In this document: positions 43,822 to 52,163 of the stretch, in pieces
Numbering within the stretch: the first letter of the stretch is position 1
Layout: each line of letters opens with the position of its first letter
From: Kiritimatiellia bacterium
Lineage (GTDB): Bacteria > Verrucomicrobiota > Kiritimatiellia > JAFGHX01
Direction: 5' to 3'
Assembly: GCA_016929905.1 (NCBI GenBank)
Contig: JAFGHX010000234.1
Span: forward strand, 22,811 to 86,810
Length of the DNA stretch: 64,000 nt
Translations under genes and position numbers: made by a program
The notes under the pieces: generated by a model
The model's input: only the letters and a program-made list of their open reading frames with translations
Databases searched by the model: none
What the model was told of the DNA's origin: nothing

Positions 43822-44039
43822 GTAATTAGACGGGCGGGGCGTTGGCGGAAGGGGCGGGGTGGTCTCGGTGCGCCCCGGCCTGCACACGTTGAGGCGGGCA
43901 TGTCGCGCAACCCAAGCAGGCCGGGCGTCCTCGCCCGGCCATGCGCGGCCGAGGGCGGCGCGGATTCGGCGGCGCCCGGCATGAAAGGGCGGAAAAGAGA
44001 TTCAAGTGGAAGAGTTCGAATGAAACGGAGGAATGCAGC

Positions 44040-45974
44040 ATGATGATGACGATGTGGGAGAGTCTGGCGAGGCGGACCGAGGCGATGGCGGCGAACGCCT
44101 TCGACGGCGTTGCCTCGATCGACGATTGGGAGCGGGAACGGCCGATCCGGCGCCGGGAATTCTTGTCCGCGTTGGGGCTGGGCACGCTGCCTGAGCGGTG
44201 CGACCTGGCCATCCGGGAATACGGGACGTTTGCCGGCGAGGGGTACGGCGCCAGGAAAATCGGGTTCCAATTGTTGCCGGATTGCTGGAGTTCGGCCGTG
44301 ATTTACTATCCCGACCCCGCGCCGCCCGGCTCGGCGCCGGGCGTGCTCTACACCTGTGGTCACAACACACACGGCGTATGGGGCTATCATCCGCACCCGA
44401 TGATGTGGGCGCGGCGCGGGTACGTGTGCCTGATCCTCAATACCATCGAGCAGGCCGACCATCCGGGCGAGCATCACGGCGCGAACCTGTCGCTCGTCGA
44501 GGCGTGGGTCGCGATGGGGTACTCCTCGGCCGGGGGCGAGGCCTGGAATTCGATCCGTGCACTGGACGTCCTGGCCCGGGATCCGCGGGTCGATCCGGAG
44601 CGGCTCGGCGTGACGGGGGTGTCCGGCGGCGGCGCGGCCAGCTTCTTCCTGGCGGCCATTGACGAACGCGTCAAGGCGGTCTCATCGCTTTGCGGGATCA
44701 GTACGCCGGTCGATGCCGTCCGCAACCGGCATCTGCAGGGGCATTGCGACTGTATGTATGCGCTCAACTTGTACCGCCGCGATTGGAGCGAGTACGCCGC
44801 CCTGATTGCGCCGCGCGGCGCGATGTTTTGTTTTGCCGATCATGATGCGCTGTTTCATCCGGCGCAGACGCGGGCGTTCGTGGAGCGGACGGCGAAGATC
44901 TATGCGTTGTACGGGAAGCCGGAGATGTGCCGGTTGGTCACGTGCCCGGGCAAACACGGCAATCATCCCGAATTCGACGCGGCCACGGCCCCATTCTTCG
45001 ATGAGCATGTGGCCAGCGAGAAACGGCCGGCGGTCGAATGCGGGCCGCGCAAGATCACGGAGCATACGACCAGCGTATTCAACGGTGCCCCCCCCGCGCC
45101 GAACCGGCTCGACATGCTGCCCCGATTGCTGTCCCCGCGCGGGGCCGTCCCGTATCCCGCCGAGCCGGACGAATGGCCCGCGATTCGCAAGCGCGCGATC
45201 GAATCGCTGCCCTTTCCTCTCGACGACGGCTGCCCCGCGCGCCTGCGGTTGGACGGCGACTGGCGGCGCGGGCGGGATAAGGACGAGTTGTACCGTTCGC
45301 ATCGCGGGGAAGTGGACGGCGTCGAGGTCTGGCTGCATCTCGTGAACCCGGCCGGGCACGCGCCGAAGGTTGTGGTCGGCGTGGCGAATGCGGGCGAGAG
45401 CTCGCTGCACGGCATGGCCGCCGTGGTGGCGTTTCTGGAGCAGGGCGCTGCCGCGTACGGCGGGTTCGAACCGCGCGCGGCCGGCGACAACATGCCGGTT
45501 GACTTACCGGACTCGGCTCCGCCCGGGTCCCGCCCGCGTTCGGGCAGGACGCGACTGGTGCGCGCCATGGCCCTGACCGGCCTGACCCCGGCGCTCATGA
45601 CGTTCTACGATACCGGCGTGCTGGTCGACTATCTCCTGCAATTGGAGGAGCTGAAGGGGTGCGAGATCTACCTGCATGGGCGAAACGCCGGCGCGGTTGC
45701 CGTGCTCTACCGCGGCATCGTCGATGAGCGGGTAGCCGGCGTCTTCCTCGAAGACTTGCCCAGCTCGCACCTGTACGGCGGCTCGCTGCCCGGCATTCTG
45801 CGGGCGTTCGATATCCCGCACGCGGTCGGGCTTATCGCGCCGCGCAAGGTCGCCCTGATCAACCCGGGCCACAACTTCTGGACCTGGCCCGCCACCGTCT
45901 ACGAGCGGCTTGGCTGCCCGGAACGCTACGTGACGAGCGGCGATTTGCGGCGCGCCTTGAACCGGCTGTTGTAG
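44040..45974 (+). CDS. Alpha/beta-hydrolase of the acetylxylan-esterase/S9-like type
   Basis: A protein of 644 residues starting MMMTMWESLARR with GGAGG upstream. The hydrolase core shows GVLYTCGHNTHG, GYSSAGGEAWNSIRALDVLA, and the nucleophile elbow GVSGGG with Ser195. A His in the CPGKHGNHPEF segment is the likely third triad member. The second half repeats a weaker hydrolase-like fold (VVGVANAG, YLHGRNAGAVAVLY) without a clear nucleophile elbow, suggesting a two-domain architecture. No signal peptide. Such proteins deacetylate xylan or other sugars, or hydrolyse esters. It diverges from the GH140-like gene across the region with the palindrome at 43809. Confidence 0.78.
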   Translation: MMMTMWESLARRTEAMAANAFDGVASIDDWERERPIRRREFLSALGLGTLPERCDLAIREYGTFAGEGYGARKIGFQLLPDCWSSAVIYYPDPAPPGSAPGVLYTCGHNTHGVWGYHPHPMMWARRGYVCLILNTIEQADHPGEHHGANLSLVEAWVAMGYSSAGGEAWNSIRALDVLARDPRVDPERLGVTGVSGGGAASFFLAAIDERVKAVSSLCGISTPVDAVRNRHLQGHCDCMYALNLYRRDWSEYAALIAPRGAMFCFADHDALFHPAQTRAFVERTAKIYALYGKPEMCRLVTCPGKHGNHPEFDAATAPFFDEHVASEKRPAVECGPRKITEHTTSVFNGAPPAPNRLDMLPRLLSPRGAVPYPAEPDEWPAIRKRAIESLPFPLDDGCPARLRLDGDWRRGRDKDELYRSHRGEVDGVEVWLHLVNPAGHAPKVVVGVANAGESSLHGMAAVVAFLEQGAAAYGGFEPRAAGDNMPVDLPDSAPPGSRPRSGRTRLVRAMALTGLTPALMTFYDTGVLVDYLLQLEELKGCEIYLHGRNAGAVAVLYRGIVDERVAGVFLEDLPSSHLYGGSLPGILRAFDIPHAVGLIAPRKVALINPGHNFWTWPATVYERLGCPERYVTSGDLRRALNRLL

Positions 45975-46223
45975 CGGCCCGGAGCCCGTGCTCGTGAGGA
46001 CTCTGCTTGTGAATCCAGCGGGCGCAGCCTTGGAGAACCTTGTAGCCCAGGAATTTCTTCATGGATTTCGCGTCGGCGCCCTCAACCCCGAGGCCCGTCT
46101 TGACGGGGAACTCGTGAAACGAGGCGGGGGGGAGCGGTAGGCCCGAGGGACGTGATGGAAAAGATCCGGTCCGGGAATTCCCGCGACAGGCGCTCGGCCC
46201 CAAACCTGCGGGATGCTCGCCGT
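45975..46223. other. Short gap between convergent genes
   Basis: No gene supported. A minus-strand frame reads SFHEFPVKTGLGVEGADAKS and KKFLGYKVLQG and may be a piece of a decayed gene, but no family or start is recognised. No terminator hairpin with T-tract is seen. Confidence 0.3.
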
Positions 46224-48857
46224 TCATTCGAACCGTAACGTGCTGAATGCGGCCCGGTCGCCGATGGATGTCGTTTGTGGATTGGCGGACCACAGGGATT
46301 CCTCGCGACTCCGTTTGTCGTTCGGCCGGTATTCGTGCACGCGTCCGAAATTGGCCTTCCACTCGATCCCGGGCGCGGGCGCCGCCGCGCCGAGCGAGCG
46401 GAAGGGGATGCTCATCAAGGCGCACCAGTTCTTCCCGTCCGCGGCGATCTCGGCGGCGTATTCCCAGGCGCAATTCCACTCCACATCGTCGTCGTCGAAG
46501 CGCGGATCGATCGAGTCCTCGATGAAGCCGTGCCGCGCGTCGTAGCGGGCCGCCGGATCCGGGCCGCCGGCGAAGCGGAAATAGCGGGCCGGATTGCTGT
46601 TGGGCGCCAGCACGGCATCGAAGCATTCGCGCGCCACATTGTCACGGGAATCGGCTCGCGCGCCCGTCGGCTTTACCCATCCGCCGGGCAATCGGCCTTC
46701 GAAGCGTATGTGGAGCGCGCGCCGGTCGTAGGCGACCTTTACGGTGCTCGCCTGCGTTGGCGCCGTTGCCCCGAGGGCAGACGGGCCCAGTTCCGCGCCG
46801 GGCACCGCCGCCCACTCCCGCGCGGCCGGCGGCCAGGGCGCGCGGATCGGTCCGGCCGTCAGGATCTTGGGCGCCAGCACCGGCGCCCTGCGCATCTTCT
46901 CGATGTCCCAGGTGAACGGAGGGACCGGGGTGGCAAGGTATCCGCCGCCGTTCCTCGTCAAATGCGAGATGGAATGCCCGGCGCCGCCCACATACAGGGG
47001 CCAATCGGGGGCAATCGGCTTCTGGCGGGGTTTCTCGCCGCGCGTGTCGTACCAGGACCGGATCATCGTCTCGCGGGCTTCCATCTCGTTCAACAGCTGG
47101 TCGAGCGTGACTCCGTGCTTCCGTGTGAGGTAGGCGTTATACAGGTGGACCACGCGCGCGGTGCTCTTGAGATAGTTGAAGTCGCGGCGGGTCAGGGCGA
47201 GCCGCGTCGTGTGTTTGGGGCCGAGCCCGGCCGTTCGTTCCGCTTGCGCCAGGTGGCTCTCGAGCAGATCGAGGGTCTCGGGCGGATAGAGGAACCCGAT
47301 CAGGCGCAGCTTGTCGGCGCTGGTCAAGTATCTGCGGCGCCTTCCGCCGATGGGCTCGTAGCCCGTGAACAGCCCGCCATCCACCCCGAACACGCGGGTG
47401 TACGCTTCGAGCGTATGGTGCAATTCCTCGAAGAAGCGCTCCATCGCATTCGCCGCTTTGCCGTAAGCGGCGTGGATGTACTCCTGCACCAGCTCCCGCG
47501 CGGTCAAGCTCTCGGGGTCGTCGAACATGCGCCCATATACGTAGGCGGTGGGGCCCTCCAACCCCCACAGATTGGCGGGCATGTCCAGATGCACACCCTT
47601 GATGCGGTGGAGCGCGAAATCCTTGACCGTCTGCTCGGCGTAGAGCGGCGTGCGCACCGGCAGATACCCGCACAGGTGATAGCCGCCCCAACCGTGCAGG
47701 TAGCAGGTGAACCCCGCCGGCACATCATAGCCTTCCCAGCGCGCGTATGTGCGCGGGGCGCCGCGGATGTCCGCGCGCATGTTGGGCGGGAAGCTCCGGA
47801 ACGATTCGGGCGGCCGTTCCGTCACCGTATAGGAGCCCACCGCCAGGCACTTGCCCGGCCGATCCCGGAGCAGGCGTTGAGCCCACATCCTGTTCAACAG
47901 CCAGAGCTTCTCGCCCCAGTCGTCCGTGTTGAACAGGCGCTTGCACGCGTCGCATTGGCAGGGCGTGAATCCGTCGGCCTGAACCGACCGGTACTCCGTG
48001 TAGCCTGCGTCGAAGGAGCGCAACATCTCCCCGTAGATCAGATCTTGCACCTCCTTGTTGGAGTAGCACAGATGCTTCTCGTACACCTCCGCCCGCCCGC
48101 CGCGCTTGCGCGTGTGCACGCGCTTGCCCTCGTACAGGGCGAAATATTCCGGATGAGTCTCGGCGTACTTCTCCGCCGGGACCGCCTTTTCGTGCGTGTG
48201 CCCGCTGTACTCGTCCGAAACGTTGTCCAGCAGGTTCAGCGCCACCGCGGCCGCGTCCGCCGTGTATTGGCTGCCCGGGCGCGAATTGAAGGCGACCATG
48301 GGCTCCTTGCGCAGCAGCAGGTCGGCCGGCACGACGATGGTCTCGATCGGCAGGAACTCGATGCCGGTCAACCCGCCCGGCGTCAGGAAACGGGTTCCGC
48401 AGAAGCGGACCATGAAATCCGTCAGGCCCTTGACCGTGCCCTGCGAGCATGCGGTTTTGCCGCGCGCCTTGGCGGGCGCGGGCCAATCGCGCCCGGCAAT
48501 GACGATATTCCGTCCGACGGCCTTGCATGCGTAACCCCAGATGGGCATCCGCGTCGGATCCATGCCCGCCGCCCGCGCCGCACGGGTGTCGCCGAGATAC
48601 ATGGCCGGCTGCCCGGGGGCCGCCTTGGCCTCCTTGACGACCGGCACGGTCCAGCCGTTGGCCTTGAACATCTCGCGCAGAACTTCGGCGGCCGCGTCCA
48701 GCGCCGCCCCGATCGCCGGGTGGGATGATTGGTCCGGAACCGCGATCTGGTAGTCGCAGCGCCCGCCCGATCGAGCAATGACCAGATCCGCCGCCTCAAC
48801 CGCACCCACGCTCAGCACGACTGCCACCGACGCCAGAGGCCGGATGAGCTTGTCCAT
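46224..48857 (-). CDS. Secreted DUF4838 protein with C-terminal sugar-binding-like domain (copy F)
   Basis: A protein of 877 residues from the ATG at 48857 (MDKLIRPLASV), with AAGGAGACGGCG upstream and a signal peptide ending near GAVEA-ADLV. It is the close paralog of copy B with matching blocks throughout: DTRAARAAG, FCGTRFLTPGGLTGIEFLP, HPEYFALYEGKRV, CQCDACKRLF, YLHGWGGYHLCGYLPVRTP, SANPQTTSIGDRAAFSTLRFE. It stands apart from the other copies, transcribed alone under a promoter almost identical in layout to that of the beta-helix gene. Function unknown; extracytoplasmic glycan processing inferred. Confidence 0.88.
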   Translation of the reverse strand: MDKLIRPLASVAVVLSVGAVEAADLVIARSGGRCDYQIAVPDQSSHPAIGAALDAAAEVLREMFKANGWTVPVVKEAKAAPGQPAMYLGDTRAARAAGMDPTRMPIWGYACKAVGRNIVIAGRDWPAPAKARGKTACSQGTVKGLTDFMVRFCGTRFLTPGGLTGIEFLPIETIVVPADLLLRKEPMVAFNSRPGSQYTADAAAVALNLLDNVSDEYSGHTHEKAVPAEKYAETHPEYFALYEGKRVHTRKRGGRAEVYEKHLCYSNKEVQDLIYGEMLRSFDAGYTEYRSVQADGFTPCQCDACKRLFNTDDWGEKLWLLNRMWAQRLLRDRPGKCLAVGSYTVTERPPESFRSFPPNMRADIRGAPRTYARWEGYDVPAGFTCYLHGWGGYHLCGYLPVRTPLYAEQTVKDFALHRIKGVHLDMPANLWGLEGPTAYVYGRMFDDPESLTARELVQEYIHAAYGKAANAMERFFEELHHTLEAYTRVFGVDGGLFTGYEPIGGRRRRYLTSADKLRLIGFLYPPETLDLLESHLAQAERTAGLGPKHTTRLALTRRDFNYLKSTARVVHLYNAYLTRKHGVTLDQLLNEMEARETMIRSWYDTRGEKPRQKPIAPDWPLYVGGAGHSISHLTRNGGGYLATPVPPFTWDIEKMRRAPVLAPKILTAGPIRAPWPPAAREWAAVPGAELGPSALGATAPTQASTVKVAYDRRALHIRFEGRLPGGWVKPTGARADSRDNVARECFDAVLAPNSNPARYFRFAGGPDPAARYDARHGFIEDSIDPRFDDDDVEWNCAWEYAAEIAADGKNWCALMSIPFRSLGAAAPAPGIEWKANFGRVHEYRPNDKRSREESLWSANPQTTSIGDRAAFSTLRFE

Positions 48858-48990
48858 CGCCGTCTCCTTATCCTTCGGTTGCGTTGCCGCACCCGCCTTC
48901 GCCCGGCCCGCGGGGGACCTGTGCCGTATGCACACGGCGCTGTTCCATGACCATCCGCCCGCTTTCCGGTTGATGCCCGCATTTCCAGGC

Positions 48991-49108
48991 GGTAATATAT
49001 GGAAAAATTCCCTGAATTAACGCAAAAAAAAGGGCGACCGGCGAAAATGGGTCGTGAGCCTCTTCGAACACACATGCTATACATAACGAACGCGGCCGGG
49101 TTGTTCAA
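48991..49108 (-). promoter_or_regulatory. Promoter and palindromic operator of DUF4838 copy F
   Basis: On the minus strand: -35 TTGAAC (49108-49103), 17 bp, -10 TATGTA (49085-49080), a T-run, TTAATTCA, and the palindrome GGGAATTTTTCCA (49012-49000) followed by TATATTACC. Apart from a few bases this repeats the arrangement at 5532-5650. The 313-base region 48858-49170 has no gene; the start of the peptidase/AAC(3) gene lies 62 bases beyond the -35. Confidence 0.7.
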
Positions 49109-49170
49109 GGGGCCGTCGCGAAGTCACGCGCGCGGGCCCAAGAGCGGATGGTGAAGAAGGGGGGGGTGCA

Positions 49171-51924
49171 TTGAAGACAGCGCGAAGTTGGCGGGAGATC
49201 TATGACGCTTTCGGGCATGAACTGGACTTGGCCTCGATGCTGTCGAATACGGAAGCGTTGTGGCGTCTGGAGATCGGGCAGTGCTTTCGCGATCATCGCC
49301 GGGCGGCGAAGTTTGTCGAAGGGCTCCTGCGCAAGGCCGGTTTGGACAAGGTGGAACGACTTGCGTTTCCGGCGGACGGCAAGACGGTTTTTCAGGACAA
49401 GGCCATGCCCATGGCTTGGGACGCGAGGATCGGGCGGCTGCGCGTCACGAAGGCGCCGATCGCGTTCGATGACCCGGTGGTCGCCGATTTTCGACGGCAC
49501 CCGTTTCACTTGGTGCGCGGTTCGGTACGGACCGCGCGCGGCGGCGTGGCCGCTCGTTTGATGACCGAGGAGCAGATGCTCCGCGGTTGCGATGCGCGAG
49601 GGGCGATGATCGTGACGGATCCCGACACGCGGGTCCGGGGCGCTGTTCTTCGCTCGATAGGCGAGTTGGGCGCGCTGGGGTTCGTAACGGATGGCGTGCG
49701 CGACCGCCACGCGACGCCCGACGGGATTTGCTGGGTCAACGGTTGCTCGGAGGATCCGAGTTGGCATGTCGACGAGGATGCGCGCCCGTTTATCGGGTTC
49801 AGCGTGGCGCCGCGCGTGGGCGATCGGCTGCGCCAGGCGGCCCGCATGGGCGAAGTGCGCGTGCGCGTGGAATGCGACGGGCGGCGGTACGCGGGCGAAA
49901 TCGACCTGGTCACCGCGGTCTTGCCCGGTCGGGACCGGCGCGAGCTGTGGTTGCTCAGTCACCTTTACGAGCCCATGCCGGACGACAACTCCGCCGGAAC
50001 CATCGCCGCCATCGAAATTGCCCGCACGATTCGGCGGTTGGCCGATGGCGGCCGTCTGCCGCGACCGCGTTTCACGCTGCGTGTGGTGCTGGGGCTGGAG
50101 ATGTACGGGTTCGCCGCCTACGCGCATCGTCGCGGCGGCGCGCTCCATGGCCGGGTGCTGGGCGCCATGAACATGGACGCGATTGCCGTGCAGCCCGGCA
50201 CGGGGCATGTCGATCTGGCGGGTTCGCCGTTCTTCGGCGACTATCTCATGGAGGAATTGTTCCTCGCGCTCCGCGACGAGCCCGATTCGCCCATGACGAG
50301 CCTGAACGAGCGCGGCGCCTATTGCGACGACATGTTTCTCGGCGATCCGACGGTCGGGCTGCCCACCATCTGGCCGCGCGGGAAATCGCCGCTCTGGCAT
50401 AATTCGCGACAGAACATGGACGTGATCGACCCGGCCTGCTTTCGCAAGGCCGCCGCGTTCGCCGGCGCATGGACCGCGCGCATGTTGACCCTCGAGCACG
50501 AGGCGCTCGGCATGCGCATCCGCGCCGCCGCCGCCTTGGCCGAACGGCATATGGCCCGGGAGGCGGCCGGCCTGCCGCAACGAACGGCCGGGTTCGGTGG
50601 CGCGCGGGAAAAGGCGCGCAAGGCGATGCACCACCGGCGCCGTCGCGAAGAGGCCCGGCTGCACGGCTTCGCCGCGGTTGCCGGCGGGTCGGCGCCGGCC
50701 AAGGCGGTTGCGCGGCTTCGCGCAACCGCCGATCGGGTCGAGTCGAACCTGATGGCCGACCTGGCGGCCATGCCGGGAAAGGCCAGCGCCGCGGTGTCGC
50801 CCGAGCGGGGCTTATGGGAACGCATCGCCGCCACGATCGTGCCGGCGCGGGCCGCGATCGGGTTTCCGCACGACTTGCGCAACGTGCCGAAGGCCAGGCG
50901 GCGCCCGCTCCCCGACTCGGTCATCTACGGCCCGTTCGCTTGCGTTCTGGCCAATATGGACGGCAAGAAGACGCTGGAGGAACTGGCTCAGGAAGCCGCC
51001 TGGGAAAGGGGGCTGGCCCCGGATTCCGGCGCCATGCGCCGGTACATTGGCGCCGTCGAGCTGTTGACCGAGTTCGGCTATTTGAAAACCCGATTCGAGA
51101 GAAGCGTGTCCGCGCGCCAGATCGTTGCCGCCCTGCGCCGCGCGGGCGTGGGCCGCGGCGATCTGATCGTGGTGCACAGCGGCCTGGCGGCGCTGGGCCA
51201 TGTGGACGGCGGTCCGGACACGGTGATCGATGCGTTCCTCGACGTGTTGGGCACGCGCGGCACGCTGCTCATGCCCGCCTTCACGCACAGCGAAACCTGC
51301 GTCGGCGGCTCCGCTTTGTGTCGACGCGACTTCAGGCCGTATCACCGGCGCAAGAGCGTGCCCTGCACCGGCCGGATCGCCGCGCAATTCCAGGCCCGTC
51401 CCGGCGTGTCGCGCAGTGCGCATCCGACCCATTCGGTGGCCGGCGTGGGGCTGTTGGCGGAGGCGTGTCTGGGCGATCACCGCGAGACGGACCCGCCCGT
51501 CTCGCGGAACAGTCCGTTCGGCCGGCTTCTCGACCATGACGGGAAGATGGTCTGGTTGGGGGCGGACCTGGCGGCTACGACGTTCTTCCATTTGCTCGAG
51601 GACGAACTTCGGCTGCCCTATCTCGCCGATGCGCTTTGCGGGGTCGAGCGGCCCGACGGCCGCGTGGAGACGGTGCATGTGCCCCGGTACCTGCCCGGCC
51701 ACCGCGATTTCTACAGGCGGCCCGCCGAAACGTGCAAAATGTACCGCCGCCTCCTCGCCGGCGGACTGCCCTTGCGCCGGACCGGCTTGGGGTTCGGGAC
51801 GGTCGCGACGACTCCAGCCCGGTCGATGTACGACCTCGGCCTGGCCGCCTTGCGCGGCGATCCGAATCTGCTGCTTTGCGACGATCCGGAGTGCTCCTTC
51901 TGCGGTGCCTGGAGACGAGCATGA
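49171..51924 (+). CDS. Fusion of M28-like (DUF4910-type) peptidase with AAC(3)-type N-acetyltransferase
   Basis: A protein of 917 residues. The start is a TTG at 49171 behind GGGGGGG; no in-frame ATG or GTG fits better. The first half resembles DUF4910/M28 zinc aminopeptidases: LLSHLYEPMPDDNSAGT (His and Asp ligands), VVLGLEMYGFAAY (Glu), AMNMDAIAV (Asp) and a late His in LWHNSRQNMDVIDP. A helical, Arg-rich linker and a small winged-helix-like part (LEELAQEAAWERGL) follow. From about residue 645 comes an AAC(3) family acyltransferase: IVVHSGLAALGHVDGG, LLMPAFTHSE, AHPTHSVAGVG, NSPFGRLL, WLGADLAATTFFHLLED. AAC(3) folds use acetyl-CoA to acylate amino groups. Its stop overlaps the start of the sulfatase relic by ATGA. 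Substrate unknown. Confidence 0.82.
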   Translation: MKTARSWREIYDAFGHELDLASMLSNTEALWRLEIGQCFRDHRRAAKFVEGLLRKAGLDKVERLAFPADGKTVFQDKAMPMAWDARIGRLRVTKAPIAFDDPVVADFRRHPFHLVRGSVRTARGGVAARLMTEEQMLRGCDARGAMIVTDPDTRVRGAVLRSIGELGALGFVTDGVRDRHATPDGICWVNGCSEDPSWHVDEDARPFIGFSVAPRVGDRLRQAARMGEVRVRVECDGRRYAGEIDLVTAVLPGRDRRELWLLSHLYEPMPDDNSAGTIAAIEIARTIRRLADGGRLPRPRFTLRVVLGLEMYGFAAYAHRRGGALHGRVLGAMNMDAIAVQPGTGHVDLAGSPFFGDYLMEELFLALRDEPDSPMTSLNERGAYCDDMFLGDPTVGLPTIWPRGKSPLWHNSRQNMDVIDPACFRKAAAFAGAWTARMLTLEHEALGMRIRAAAALAERHMAREAAGLPQRTAGFGGAREKARKAMHHRRRREEARLHGFAAVAGGSAPAKAVARLRATADRVESNLMADLAAMPGKASAAVSPERGLWERIAATIVPARAAIGFPHDLRNVPKARRRPLPDSVIYGPFACVLANMDGKKTLEELAQEAAWERGLAPDSGAMRRYIGAVELLTEFGYLKTRFERSVSARQIVAALRRAGVGRGDLIVVHSGLAALGHVDGGPDTVIDAFLDVLGTRGTLLMPAFTHSETCVGGSALCRRDFRPYHRRKSVPCTGRIAAQFQARPGVSRSAHPTHSVAGVGLLAEACLGDHRETDPPVSRNSPFGRLLDHDGKMVWLGADLAATTFFHLLEDELRLPYLADALCGVERPDGRVETVHVPRYLPGHRDFYRRPAETCKMYRRLLAGGLPLRRTGLGFGTVATTPARSMYDLGLAALRGDPNLLLCDDPECSFCGAWRRA

Positions 51925-52135
51925 CAAATATCCTGCTGATTCTGTCGGATCAACTCAGGTTCGATGCGTTGGGGTTCATGAACACGTTCCCCCGTGCAGA
52001 CGCCGAATATCGACCGGTTGGCGAGTGAGACGCCATGAGCCCTGTACCGTCTCGCTCGCCGACCTGGAGCCGGACATGCGGAAGGTGTTCGACGCGGTTC
52101 GCGACAGGCAGCGGCAGCACGAATCCGGCCACTAG
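51921..52135 (+). pseudogene. Internally deleted sulfatase gene
   Basis: The ATG overlaps the previous gene's stop (ATGA), showing former translational coupling. The first codons are a clear sulfatase N-terminus (MTNILLILSDQLRFDALGF); after a frame change the text continues as VQTPNIDRLASE. Then the sequence jumps to DLEPDMRKVFDAVRDRQRQH and stops near 52133. About 400 or more residues of the usual enzyme, including the C-x-P-S-R site, are missing. So an operon partner of the peptidase/AAC(3) gene has been lost. Confidence 0.8.
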
Positions 52136-52163
52136 TATTTCCAGGGCAAGGTCAGGCCGATGT

